From CAVSZB01 sp964420395 (GTDB taxonomy: Bacteria > Krumholzibacteriota > Krumholzibacteriia > LZORAL124-64-63), in contig CAYQTJ010000166.1 of assembly GCA_964420395.1 (NCBI GenBank), positions 1-6,740 on the forward strand: a stretch of DNA of 6,740 nucleotides. Reading direction: 5' to 3'. Shown here piece after piece: positions 1 to 5,800 of this stretch. The position numbers were made by a program, and so were the translations under genes. The notes beneath the pieces were generated by a model that was given only the letters and a program-made list of their open reading frames with translations, searched no databases and was not told where the DNA came from. Positions within the stretch are counted from its first letter, which is position 1, and the number at the start of each line of letters is the position of its first letter.

Positions 1-490
1 CCTGCGAGATCGTTCCCGGCATCACCTCGGCGGGCGGCGGGGGGGCGCCGGCGCCCCAGGCGTCAGGGTCCGGCAGCCGGCCGACGCCGGTCAACGGGCG
101 CAGCATCTTCAGGAACAGCCGCGACACCACGGCCGGCCGGTTGAACCACTTGTAGTAGAAGCCGACCGGGAACAGGTCGCCCCCGGCCGCCATCACCCGC
201 TGCAGGGGGCGGCCGTAGAAGGCGCCGGCGTCCTGCCGCTCGACCCGCATGCCGTCCTGCACCGGCGTCAGGCAGGCGCGCACGTTGGGGACGCCGTCGA
301 TGCGCATCAGGCAGCTCGTGCAGTGGCCCCGGGCGCAGTGCAGGCCGCGCGGGCGGCCGTACTTGGGGCTGTGGGACAGGACCTTGACGCCGGTCTCCCA
401 CAGCGCCACGGCCACCGAGGTGTCGCCCCGGCAGCGCAGGGGGCGCCCCTCGAACCGGATCGTCACGACGCTCTTGTCCGCTCCGTCCAC
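1..490 (-). CDS. Sarcosine oxidase alpha-type [2Fe-2S]/FAD protein, N-terminal part (runs off left edge)
   Basis: The first 163 residues of a larger protein are visible. Residues 8-85 form a plant-type ferredoxin fold of the Fer2_4 kind. The cluster ligands are probably C52, C57, C60 and C73, in GLHCARGHCTSC and, 13 residues on, RACLTPV. Residues 106-142, with FPVGFYYKWF and a following VSRLFLKMLRPL, resemble the connector that in heterotetrameric sarcosine oxidase alpha and opine/octopine oxidase-like proteins precedes the FAD-binding Rossmann domain. That domain would lie beyond the left edge. A proline run (150-153) marks a linker. The start is GTG at 490-488, five bases after GGAGG; the next in-frame ATG lies inside the iron-sulfur domain, so it is excluded. 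A promoter lies upstream. The likely role is oxidative demethylation or oxidation of a secondary amine, but the substrate cannot be told from this fragment. The family is fairly certain, the substrate is not. Confidence 0.8.
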   Translation of the reverse strand, partial: MDGADKSVVTIRFEGRPLRCRGDTSVAVALWETGVKVLSHSPKYGRPRGLHCARGHCTSCLMRIDGVPNVRACLTPVQDGMRVERQDAGAFYGRPLQRVMAAGGDLFPVGFYYKWFNRPAVVSRLFLKMLRPLTGVGRLPDPDAWGAGAPPPPAEVMPGTISQ

Positions 491-525
491 GGTTTCCTCC
501 CGGGCTGGGGTGGCGGATCGCGGCA

Positions 526-554
526 AACATAGGGTCCGGCCGCGGGGGCGGCAA
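526..554 (-). promoter_or_regulatory. Putative sigma-70-type promoter of the sarcosine-oxidase-like gene
   Basis: On the minus strand TTGCCG (554-549) and TATGTT (531-526) are separated by exactly 17 bases. Transcription would start near 519, giving a leader of about 30 bases before the GTG at 490. The AT content of the -10 element stands out in a very GC-rich surrounding. Confidence 0.5.
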
Positions 555-590
555 GCGTCGTGGCGGGCCCGGCCGGCGGGGCGAATCGCC

Positions 591-618
591 TTTTGTCCGG
601 GCCGGCGCGGGCTATATT
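591..618 (+). promoter_or_regulatory. Putative promoter of the glutamine synthetase operon
   Basis: TATATT at 613-618 is a clear -10 element in the AT-poor intergenic region. TTTTGT at 591-596 is a weak -35 at a 16-base spacing. No sigma-54 type GG-N10-GC element (TGGCAC-N5-TTGCA) was seen. A small hairpin, CCGGC-GGA-GCCGG at 626-638, would sit at the very start of the transcript. The gap 491-680 otherwise shows nothing I can name. Confidence 0.5.
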
Positions 619-680
619 GGAGCTTCCGGCGGAGCCGGCGGCGCGGCCGTGGGGGCGGCGCTCTACCGCGAGGTGAGAAC

Positions 681-2054
681 ATGTCGCAGGAGAAGTTCGC
701 GCAGGTGCGGCAGGACGCCACGGCCAAGAACGTGGAGTTCGTCGACCTGAAGGTGCTCGACCTGACGGGGCGCCTGCATCACCTGTCGCTCCCGTTCGAA
801 CGCTTCGGTCCCCACATCCTGCGGGAGGGGATCGGCTTCGACGGCTCGAGCTACGGCTTCCTGAAGGTCGAGAACAGCGACATGGTGCTCGTGCCGGACC
901 TGGCCACCGCCGCCATCGACCCCTTCCGGGAGCGTCCCACGCTGACCATGTTCGCCGAGGTGCGGCACGTCGATGCGCAGCGCACCCGCTTCGCGCAGGA
1001 CGGGCGCACGATCGTCGCCGCGGCGGAGCAGGCGCTGCGGGACCTCGGCCTGGCGGACCACTCCTACTGGGCGCCCGAGTACGAGTTCTACGTCTTCGAG
1101 TCGGCCGACTTCTCCTCCGGCGTGCACGACTCGCACTTCACCATGCGCAGCCCGGAGCGCTTCTTCCAGAACGCCTACCACGCCTGCAACCCGCACGACG
1201 TCTACGACGACTTCCGTGACGAGGTGTGCCAGGTCATGCGGGAATTCAACATGCCGGTGCGCTACCACCACCACGAGGTGGGGGCGGCCGGGCAGCAGGA
1301 GATCGAGGGGTGGTTCGCCGACCTGCCCACGACGGCCGACCACGCCGTGCTGGCGAAGTACATCCTGTTCAACCTGGCCCGCCAGCGCGACCTCAAGGTC
1401 ACCTTCATGCCGAAGCCGCTCTACGACAACGCCGGCTCCGGCTGGCACCTGCACCAGTTCCTGGTCAAGAACGGGCGGAATGTCTTCAACGCCCCCGACG
1501 GCTACGCCGGCCTGTCGCCGCTGGCGCTGCACTACGTCGGCGGCATCCTGCGGCACGCGCCGGCGCTCTGCGCCTTCACCAACCCGAGCACGAACTCCTA
1601 CAAGCGCCTCGTGCCGGGCTTCGAGGCGCCGACCGTGCGCACCTTCGGCCGCTCGAACCGCGGCGCGGCGATCCGCATCCCCAGCTACGTGGCCGATCCG
1701 GAGTACCGCCGCGTGGAGTACCGCCCGCCGGACTTCACCTGCAATCCCTACCTCTGCATGGCCGCGATCCTGATGGCCGGGATCGACGGCATCCTCAACG
1801 AGATCGATCCCACCCGCGAGGGCTACCCGCCCGAGGACGCCCCGTCGCCGGACGCCAAGGACACGGCCGCCTTCCTGCCCCGCTCGCTCGACGACGCGCT
1901 CGACGCCCTCGCGCAGGACCACCAGTTCCTGCTGCGCAACGACGTCTTCCCGGAGGCGCTCATCCGGCGCTGGCTCGAGATCAAGCGGCAGGAGATCCAG
2001 GCCATCAACCGGCGTCCGCACCCGTACGAGTTCACGATGTACTTCGACCTGTAG
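681..2054 (+). CDS. glnA: Type I glutamine synthetase without an adenylylation tyrosine
   Basis: This 457-residue protein makes glutamine from glutamate, ammonia and ATP in the cytoplasm, as a presumed dodecamer. The beta-grasp domain (about 18-100) holds GFDGSS at 52-57, including the ammonia-site Asp54. The catalytic domain has metal ligands E133 and E135 (EYEFYVF), E199 and E207 (HHHEVGAAGQQEIE), and H256 in GSGWHLH. NPSTNSYKRLVPG is at 301-313, NRGAAIRIP at 326-334, and the C-terminal RPHPYEF is intact. The stretch that in many type I enzymes reads NLYDLP is replaced here: residues 383-401 contain no Tyr, the nearest being Y382. Control by an adenylyltransferase is therefore unlikely. The start is ATG 681, preceded by GAGGTGAG with a 3-base gap. 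The next gene follows after 15 bases and is probably co-transcribed. A GS-like ligase acting on another amine is possible, but all core residues look normal. Confidence 0.95.
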   Translation: MSQEKFAQVRQDATAKNVEFVDLKVLDLTGRLHHLSLPFERFGPHILREGIGFDGSSYGFLKVENSDMVLVPDLATAAIDPFRERPTLTMFAEVRHVDAQRTRFAQDGRTIVAAAEQALRDLGLADHSYWAPEYEFYVFESADFSSGVHDSHFTMRSPERFFQNAYHACNPHDVYDDFRDEVCQVMREFNMPVRYHHHEVGAAGQQEIEGWFADLPTTADHAVLAKYILFNLARQRDLKVTFMPKPLYDNAGSGWHLHQFLVKNGRNVFNAPDGYAGLSPLALHYVGGILRHAPALCAFTNPSTNSYKRLVPGFEAPTVRTFGRSNRGAAIRIPSYVADPEYRRVEYRPPDFTCNPYLCMAAILMAGIDGILNEIDPTREGYPPEDAPSPDAKDTAAFLPRSLDDALDALAQDHQFLLRNDVFPEALIRRWLEIKRQEIQAINRRPHPYEFTMYFDL

Positions 2055-2069
2055 CGGCGCGGAGGTGTG

Positions 2070-3719
2070 ATGGACCGTGGCGTCGCCAGTTTCCTCGCGT
2101 GGTGGCCCTCCGCCGGCGGGAACCCCGGGATGGGGATCGGCGGTGGCGTGCGCGGGGGTGGCTGGGGGCTGCTGCTGCTCCTGGCGGCCGGCGGCACGCC
2201 TTCGCCCTCGCGCGCGGAGGCGCCGCCTCCGCTCTGGTGCGAGGTGGCCGGCAGCGGCCTGCCGTCGACCGGCAAGACCTACGGCGGCGTCTGGGCCGAT
2301 TGCGACGGCGACGGCAGCCTCGACCTGATCCTCTCCCGCCATGGGGACTCCCCGGAGGTGTGGCTGGACCGCGGCCTGCGGTTCGTCCCGCCCGGCGGGA
2401 GCGCGCCGGTGACTTGGCCGGCGGGGCTGGTCGACCAGCACGGCGCCGCTGCCTGCGATTTCGATGGCAACGGGCTCTGGGATGTCTACGTGACGGTGGG
2501 GGCCGACCATGGGCGGGGACGCGGCAGCAACCGGCTCTGGCGACAGGACCGGCCCGGGGTCCTTGGCGATGTCGCGGGGCCGGACGATCTGCTCGCCGAC
2601 CCCACGGGACGCGGACGCGGTGCGCTCTGGGTGGAACTTGACGGCGACGGCTCTCCGGAATTGCTCGTGCTGAACTTCGCCACTCCGCCGCGCCTCTTCC
2701 ACCGGCGCGGCGGGGGGGGGGCGTGGGAGGATTGGAGCCACCGTCTCGACCTCACTCGCCCCTATCCGGGCGGCGGCGCCCCGCACACCTTCGCGGCGTG
2801 GTTCACCGCAGCGGCGGCCGGCGACCTCGACGGAGACGGCCGGACCGACCTGGTGCTCGCCGGGGAGGAGTTCGCGGTCCTGCGCGGGGTCGGCGCGGGC
2901 GGGCTCGCCGACGTGACCGAGGCTTGCGGGTTCCCGCTCACCCTGCCGCCCCTGGGTCACGTCGCGTTGGGCGACGTGGACAATGACGGCGATCTCGACC
3001 TGCTGCTCGCCTGCCGCGGCGGACAGCTTCAGCTCTGGCTCAATCGCCCCGCGGACGGACGGGCGCACTTCACCCTCGGTCCCGCTCCCGCTGCGTCGTC
3101 CGCAGAGAGCGAACTGCGTGCCGTCCTGCTGGCCGATTTCGACAACGACGGCGCACTCGACCTCTACGTCGCCCGGCAGAATCCGCCCGTGGCCCGTCTC
3201 GGCAACCTGGCGGCGCGGGGGCTCGGAGATGGCCGCTTCGTCCCGGCGCTCGAGTGGGGCGGGACGCCCGTCGGCACCAGCGCCGCGCACGGCGCCGTCG
3301 CCGTCGATCCCGACCGCGATGGCGACCTCGAACTCGTGCTGTTTCACGGCGATGGCGAACGGGTCTACACCGGCGGCGCCGTCCTGCTGTTTGAGAACAC
3401 CACTCCCGCCGGCCGGGGACTCACGCTCGAGTTCCATCCTCGGCGGGGCCCGCCGCACGCCCTCGGTGCGCGGGTCACGCTGCGGGGACGGGCGGGCGTC
3501 CAGCTCCGCGAGGTGCAGTGCGTCACCGCTCCACTGAACGGGTCGATCCTGCCGCTGCATTTCGGCGTAGGCGATGATCCCGGTCCCTACCGGATCACCA
3601 TCGACTGGCCGTCCGGTCGGCGCCAGGAGGTGAGGATTCCGGCGGCGGGCCGGGCCTGGCTACTGCGGGAATCGCGGCCGGAGGCGCAGGCGCTGGCCGC
3701 GCCGCGGCGCGGGCCGTGA
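2070..3719 (+). CDS. Secreted VCBS/FG-GAP repeat protein with C-terminal UnbV/ASPIC domain (CRTAC1-like)
   Basis: The 549-residue product appears to be exported: WGLLLLLAAGG (31-42) is a hydrophobic core, with possible cleavage after SRA (47-49). Seven calcium-binding DxDxDGxxD-type motifs begin at D77, D130, E189, D252, D302, D356 and D413, spaced 50-63 residues apart, as expected for blades of an integrin-like beta-propeller, probably seven-bladed. Residues 451-530 match the UnbV/ASPIC domain (ALGARVTLRG, LHFGVGDD, ITIDWPSGR). No enzymatic role is evident; such proteins are usually surface or extracellular proteins of unknown ligand. The start is ATG 2070, four bases after GGAGG (2061-2065). 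An in-frame ATG at 2130 would give a more ordinary signal-peptide N-terminus but lacks a ribosome site. The gene follows glnA by 15 bases. Codons for residues 214-217 contain a run of ten G residues. Confidence 0.9.
   Translation: MDRGVASFLAWWPSAGGNPGMGIGGGVRGGGWGLLLLLAAGGTPSPSRAEAPPPLWCEVAGSGLPSTGKTYGGVWADCDGDGSLDLILSRHGDSPEVWLDRGLRFVPPGGSAPVTWPAGLVDQHGAAACDFDGNGLWDVYVTVGADHGRGRGSNRLWRQDRPGVLGDVAGPDDLLADPTGRGRGALWVELDGDGSPELLVLNFATPPRLFHRRGGGGAWEDWSHRLDLTRPYPGGGAPHTFAAWFTAAAAGDLDGDGRTDLVLAGEEFAVLRGVGAGGLADVTEACGFPLTLPPLGHVALGDVDNDGDLDLLLACRGGQLQLWLNRPADGRAHFTLGPAPAASSAESELRAVLLADFDNDGALDLYVARQNPPVARLGNLAARGLGDGRFVPALEWGGTPVGTSAAHGAVAVDPDRDGDLELVLFHGDGERVYTGGAVLLFENTTPAGRGLTLEFHPRRGPPHALGARVTLRGRAGVQLREVQCVTAPLNGSILPLHFGVGDDPGPYRITIDWPSGRRQEVRIPAAGRAWLLRESRPEAQALAAPRRGP
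2712..2721 (+). repeat. Homopolymeric tract of ten G residues inside the VCBS gene
   Basis: Ten consecutive G residues encode glycines 214-217 and the first base of Ala218. The frame is correct on both sides, with VCBS motifs before and after, so ten is the open state. One G fewer would bring a stop at 2914-2916, and one more a stop at 2984-2986. Either would remove the later repeats and the UnbV domain. Confidence 0.95.
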
Positions 3720-3773
3720 GGCGACCGCCTTCGCGGCGCCCCGGCCGCCCCGGTCCTGGCGAGGGAGGGAAGC

Positions 3774-4163
3774 ATGCGTGAATTCGCGGTGCGCACCGGC
3801 GGGCGGACCTGCTTCGTGGACGTCACGGCGCGGGTGCAGGCGGCGGTCGCGGAACTCGGGCTCGCCGACGGGGCGGTGCTGGTCTTCGTGCCGCACACGA
3901 CCGCCGCGGTCACGCTGAACGAGGGGGCCGACCCCGACGTCGTGCGCGACCTGGACATGGAGCTCGGCCGCATCGTGCCGCTGGACGACGGCTACCGGCA
4001 CGCGGAGGGTAACTCCGCCGCGCACCTCAAGTCGTCCCTGGTGGGGTGCTCGGAGATCGTGCCGGTCGCGGGGGGGCGGCTCGCGCTCGGCACCTGGCAG
4101 GCGGTTTGGTTCTGCGAGTTCGACGGGCCCCGGCAGCGCCGGGTGCTGGTCGTGCCGCTCTGA
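3774..4163 (+). CDS. yjbQ: YjbQ family protein (UPF0047, secondary thiamine-phosphate synthase-like)
   Basis: This complete 129-residue protein has the usual length of the YjbQ/UPF0047 family, small trimeric cytoplasmic proteins; E. coli YjbQ has weak thiamine-phosphate synthase activity, but the real role is unsettled. Recognisable motifs are HTTAAVTLNEGADPDV (41-56), HAEGNSAAHLKSSLVG (76-91) and LGTWQAVWFCEFDGPR (105-120). The invariant histidines H41, H76 and H84 and the N49-E50 pair are present and would form the presumed metal or active site. The start is ATG 3774, three bases after GGAGGGA. The gene lies 54 bases after the VCBS gene in the same direction, with no clear terminator between, so it may end the glnA-led unit. 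No other thiamine gene is in view, so the context does not support a thiamine role. The gene ends only 9 bases from the convergent corA-like gene. Confidence 0.93.
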   Translation: MREFAVRTGGRTCFVDVTARVQAAVAELGLADGAVLVFVPHTTAAVTLNEGADPDVVRDLDMELGRIVPLDDGYRHAEGNSAAHLKSSLVGCSEIVPVAGGRLALGTWQAVWFCEFDGPRQRRVLVVPL

Positions 4164-4186
4164 GGCCGCGGGCTAGAGCTTCTTGT
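4157..4186 (+). terminator. Possible intrinsic terminator between convergent yjbQ and corA-like genes
   Basis: GCTCT (4157-4161) pairs with AGAGC (4175-4179). Inside, GCC (4165-4167) can pair with GGC (4171-4173). The T-rich TTCTTGT (4180-4186) follows on the plus strand. The stem is short and has a bulge, so this is a weak candidate. It overlaps the stop codons of both genes and has no T-run on the minus side. Confidence 0.3.
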
Positions 4187-5087
4187 GCCGCCACACCAGC
4201 AGCAGCGCCACGCACGACGCCACCGCCATCGCCAAAATGATCCAGAACGCCAGCGGGTTGGACTGGAGCGGGAACCGGACGTTCATCGAGAAGATGCCGA
4301 ACACCAGGTTGGGCATCATGATCCCGATGGTGATGATGTTCAGCGTCTTCATCAGCACGTTCAGGTTGTTGTTCACGATCGAGGCGCGCGCGTCCATCAG
4401 GCCGGAGAGGACGTTCGAGTAGATCTCCGCCTGCTTGTAGCACTGGTTGTTGTCGATCAGGATGTCGTCGAGGATCTCCAGCTCCTCCGACGAGAAGCCG
4501 ATCTTGCCGGCGTTGTTCTTCACCTTTTCGATCAGCGTGCCGTTGGCGTAGATGGCGTTCAGGTAGTACACGAGGCTCTTGCTCAGCGCGAACAGGTTCA
4601 GCAGGTACCGGTTCTCCATGGCCCCCTTGACCTTGTCCTCGAGGTCGTCGGAGATCATGTTGATCGCCCGCAGGTGGCCCAGGAAGTGGGCGATCGACTG
4701 GTAGATCACCCGCAGCGCGAAGTGCGTCACGGAGCGGATGCGCGTGAACGGGCGTCCGTCGAACAGGTCGTCGCTCTCCGCCGTGACCAGCACCACGGAA
4801 TCCCGGAACAGGAAGATGCCGAGCGAGGAGACCTTGAGCGGGAACTCCTCGTCGTCGGAGTAGTTGCGGGGGCGCTTGAGGATGATCGCGGTGTGGCCCG
4901 GCTCGAACTCGAGGCGCGGCAGCTCGTCGGGGTCCTGGGCGGAGCTGAGCGTGTGCTCGTCGATCTGCAGGTCGTCGATCAGGTGGCGCGTTTCCGTCTC
5001 GTCCGGCTTGATGTAGTGCTGGATGGGGCACTCGACCCCTTCGCCCGGCACCACGCGGCCGTCCCGCAGATGATAGCTCCTGAGCAT
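4173..5087 (-). CDS. corA: CorA-like divalent cation channel with SMN in place of GMN
   Basis: This 304-residue protein shows the CorA architecture: a soluble alpha/beta N-terminal part (about 1-120), a long, charged helical stretch (about 120-245), and two C-terminal membrane helices (about 248-266 and 279-299) ending in the basic tail WRHKKL. Such proteins are pentameric inner-membrane channels that take up Mg2+, sometimes Co2+ or Ni2+, or, in the ZntB branch, move Zn2+. The signature after the first membrane helix is normally (Y)GMN; here it is FSMN, with S267 (codon 4289-4287, TCG), M268 and N269. The following loop, VRFPLQSNPLAFW, has the usual family form. The start is ATG 5087-5085, preceded by GGGGAGG (5100-5094). 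Its own promoter appears to lie about 95 bases upstream, after arfB. Family membership is firm; the ion is uncertain because of the signature change. Confidence 0.88.
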   Translation of the reverse strand: MLRSYHLRDGRVVPGEGVECPIQHYIKPDETETRHLIDDLQIDEHTLSSAQDPDELPRLEFEPGHTAIILKRPRNYSDDEEFPLKVSSLGIFLFRDSVVLVTAESDDLFDGRPFTRIRSVTHFALRVIYQSIAHFLGHLRAINMISDDLEDKVKGAMENRYLLNLFALSKSLVYYLNAIYANGTLIEKVKNNAGKIGFSSEELEILDDILIDNNQCYKQAEIYSNVLSGLMDARASIVNNNLNVLMKTLNIITIGIMMPNLVFGIFSMNVRFPLQSNPLAFWIILAMAVASCVALLLVWRHKKL

Positions 5088-5178
5088 GGCGCCCTCCCCG
5101 ACGGCACTCCTCCAGGCGTTTCCCGCGCTCCCTGGCGGCCTCCGGCTGCGGGGGGCAGGGCAGAATCCCAGCCGGAAG

Positions 5179-5207
5179 ATCTAAGCCCATTTCGGGGCCG
5201 AAAGCAA
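5179..5207 (-). promoter_or_regulatory. Putative promoter of the corA-like gene with an inverted repeat in its spacer
   Basis: On the minus strand TTGCTT (5207-5202) and TTAGAT (5184-5179) are 17 bases apart. Between them lies the inverted repeat TTTCGG-GG-CCGAAA (5190-5203), overlapping the end of the -35 element, where a repressor could bind. The leader between the start site (near 5172) and the ATG at 5087 is about 85 bases. A hairpin can be drawn in it (AGG...GCG / CGC...CCT around a CGGGAAA loop), but I could not match it to a known riboswitch such as the M-box. Confidence 0.45.
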
Positions 5208-5216
5208 GGTCCGATC

Positions 5217-5240
5217 GGGGCTTGCGGCCGCCCGCGCCCC
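5217..5240 (-). other. Hairpin directly after the arfB stop codon
   Basis: GGGGC (5217-5221) pairs with GCCCC (5236-5240), and GCGG (5224-5227) with CCGC (5232-5235), with a two-base bulge and a four-base loop. It touches the stop codon of arfB. No T-run follows on the minus strand (CGATCGGACC), so it may be a transcript-end stabiliser or a Rho-assisted end rather than an intrinsic terminator. Confidence 0.35.
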
Positions 5241-5683
5241 TAGTCGTCCTCGCCGCCGGGCCGTTCGCGCGACCGCTTGCGGCCGGCGCGGACCCGCTTG
5301 GCCGTCAGCCGCCGGTCGCTCGCGGCGCGGCCCGGGGTCGTCGGCACCCGGTCGCGGCGCCGCACGAGCGCCGCCCGCACCAGCGAGGCCAGCCGCGCCG
5401 CCACGAGCGCCCGGTTGCGGTGCTGGCTGCGCTCGGTCGCGCAGTGCAGCACCAGTTCGCCCTCCTGGTTGATCCGCCGGCCGAGCCGCTCCGCCAGCAG
5501 CGCCTTCTGCACCGGCCCGAGCGCCCGCGAGTCGCGCACGTTCCACCTCAACTCGACCCGGGTGTCGGCCGTGTTGACGTGCTGCCCGCCCGGCCCGCCG
5601 GCGCGGGAGGCGCGGTAGACCAGCTCGTCGCCCGGGATCACGATCCCGTCGTCGATCGGCACGTCGTCGCTGCCGGCGCCCAT
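5240..5683 (-). CDS. arfB: Alternative ribosome-rescue factor ArfB (YaeJ-type peptidyl-tRNA hydrolase)
   Basis: This 147-residue protein is of the usual ArfB length. It releases the nascent chain from ribosomes stalled at the 3' end of broken mRNA by hydrolysing peptidyl-tRNA. Residues 21-48 carry the release-factor signature, with the catalytic GGQ at 32-34 inside SRAGGPGGQHVNTADTRVEL. Unlike RF1/RF2 there is no codon-recognition domain. Instead the C-terminus (about 116-143) is a basic tail, TPGRAASDRRLTAKRVRAGR and onward, as needed to sit in the empty mRNA channel. This tail separates ArfB from RF-H-like proteins. The protein ends unusually in acidic GGEDD. The start is ATG 5683-5681, seven bases after GGAGG (5695-5691 region). 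The gene is divergent from the hemerythrin gene. The corA-like gene follows after 152 bases and seems to have its own promoter. Confidence 0.93.
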   Translation of the reverse strand: MGAGSDDVPIDDGIVIPGDELVYRASRAGGPGGQHVNTADTRVELRWNVRDSRALGPVQKALLAERLGRRINQEGELVLHCATERSQHRNRALVAARLASLVRAALVRRRDRVPTTPGRAASDRRLTAKRVRAGRKRSRERPGGEDD

Positions 5684-5731
5684 CAGGCTGCCTCCGGATC
5701 GGGGGGTGCGGGGCCGCGGCGGCCCGGGGGC

Positions 5732-5761
5732 ATTCTAGACGATGCCCGGCCGTCGCCCCAA
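5732..5761 (-). promoter_or_regulatory. Putative promoter of arfB
   Basis: On the minus strand TAGAAT (5737-5732) is a good -10 element. TTGGGG (5761-5756) lies 18 bases upstream as a weak -35. The start site would be near 5725, giving a leader of about 42 bases. The hexamer is one of the few AT-rich spots in the divergent gap 5684-5837. Confidence 0.4.
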
Positions 5762-5773
5762 GGCCCAACCGGC

Positions 5774-5800
5774 TCAAGCGGCGGCCGGATCTGTCGATAT
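5774..5800 (+). promoter_or_regulatory. Sigma-28 (FliA)-like promoter of the hemerythrin gene
   Basis: TCAAG (5774-5778) is followed by GTCGATAT (5793-5800), with exactly 15 bases between TCAA and GTCGATAT. The flagellar sigma factor consensus is TAAA-N15-GCCGATAA, with TCAAG common in Pseudomonas-type sites. The match is 3 of 4 and 6 of 8. Transcription would start near 5807, about 30 bases before the ATG at 5838. An imperfect inverted repeat, GTCG-AT-ATCCG-AC-CGGAT-CGAC (5793-5814), covers the -10 and start site. No sigma-70 element competes clearly. Confidence 0.4.

Noticed and set aside
39..45. Run of seven G residues (C on the coding strand) in the sarcosine-oxidase-like gene as a second slippage site
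   Set aside because: Seven bases is common by chance at this GC content, and it encodes an ordinary proline linker; too short to claim phase variation.
249..680. Upstream in-frame extension of the glutamine synthetase
   Set aside because: It would overlap the oppositely oriented iron-sulfur gene and both promoters, and its sequence is Arg-rich without similarity to the family. ATG 681 has a good ribosome site and the usual N-terminus.
491..680. Sigma-54 promoter for glnA
   Set aside because: I looked for the GG-N10-GC pattern of TGGCAC-N5-TTGCA and found no convincing match; a sigma-70-like -10 (TATATT) explains the region better.
1226..2641. A 471-codon plus-strand frame across the glnA/VCBS junction
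   Set aside because: It overlaps both real genes in another frame and is rich in Arg/Ala/Gly/Pro without any motif; typical GC-bias shadow.
663..3560. A 965-codon open frame on the minus strand, opposite glnA and the VCBS gene
   Set aside because: It lies antisense to two well-supported genes and has low-complexity Arg/Val/Glu/Gly-rich composition. Such long shadow frames are usual at very high GC, and it has no recognisable domain.
4027..5190. A 387-codon open frame on the minus strand overlapping yjbQ and the corA-like gene
   Set aside because: It is in another frame from the corA-like gene, has Arg/Pro/Gly-rich shadow composition, and the true frame shows membrane helices and the CorA layout.
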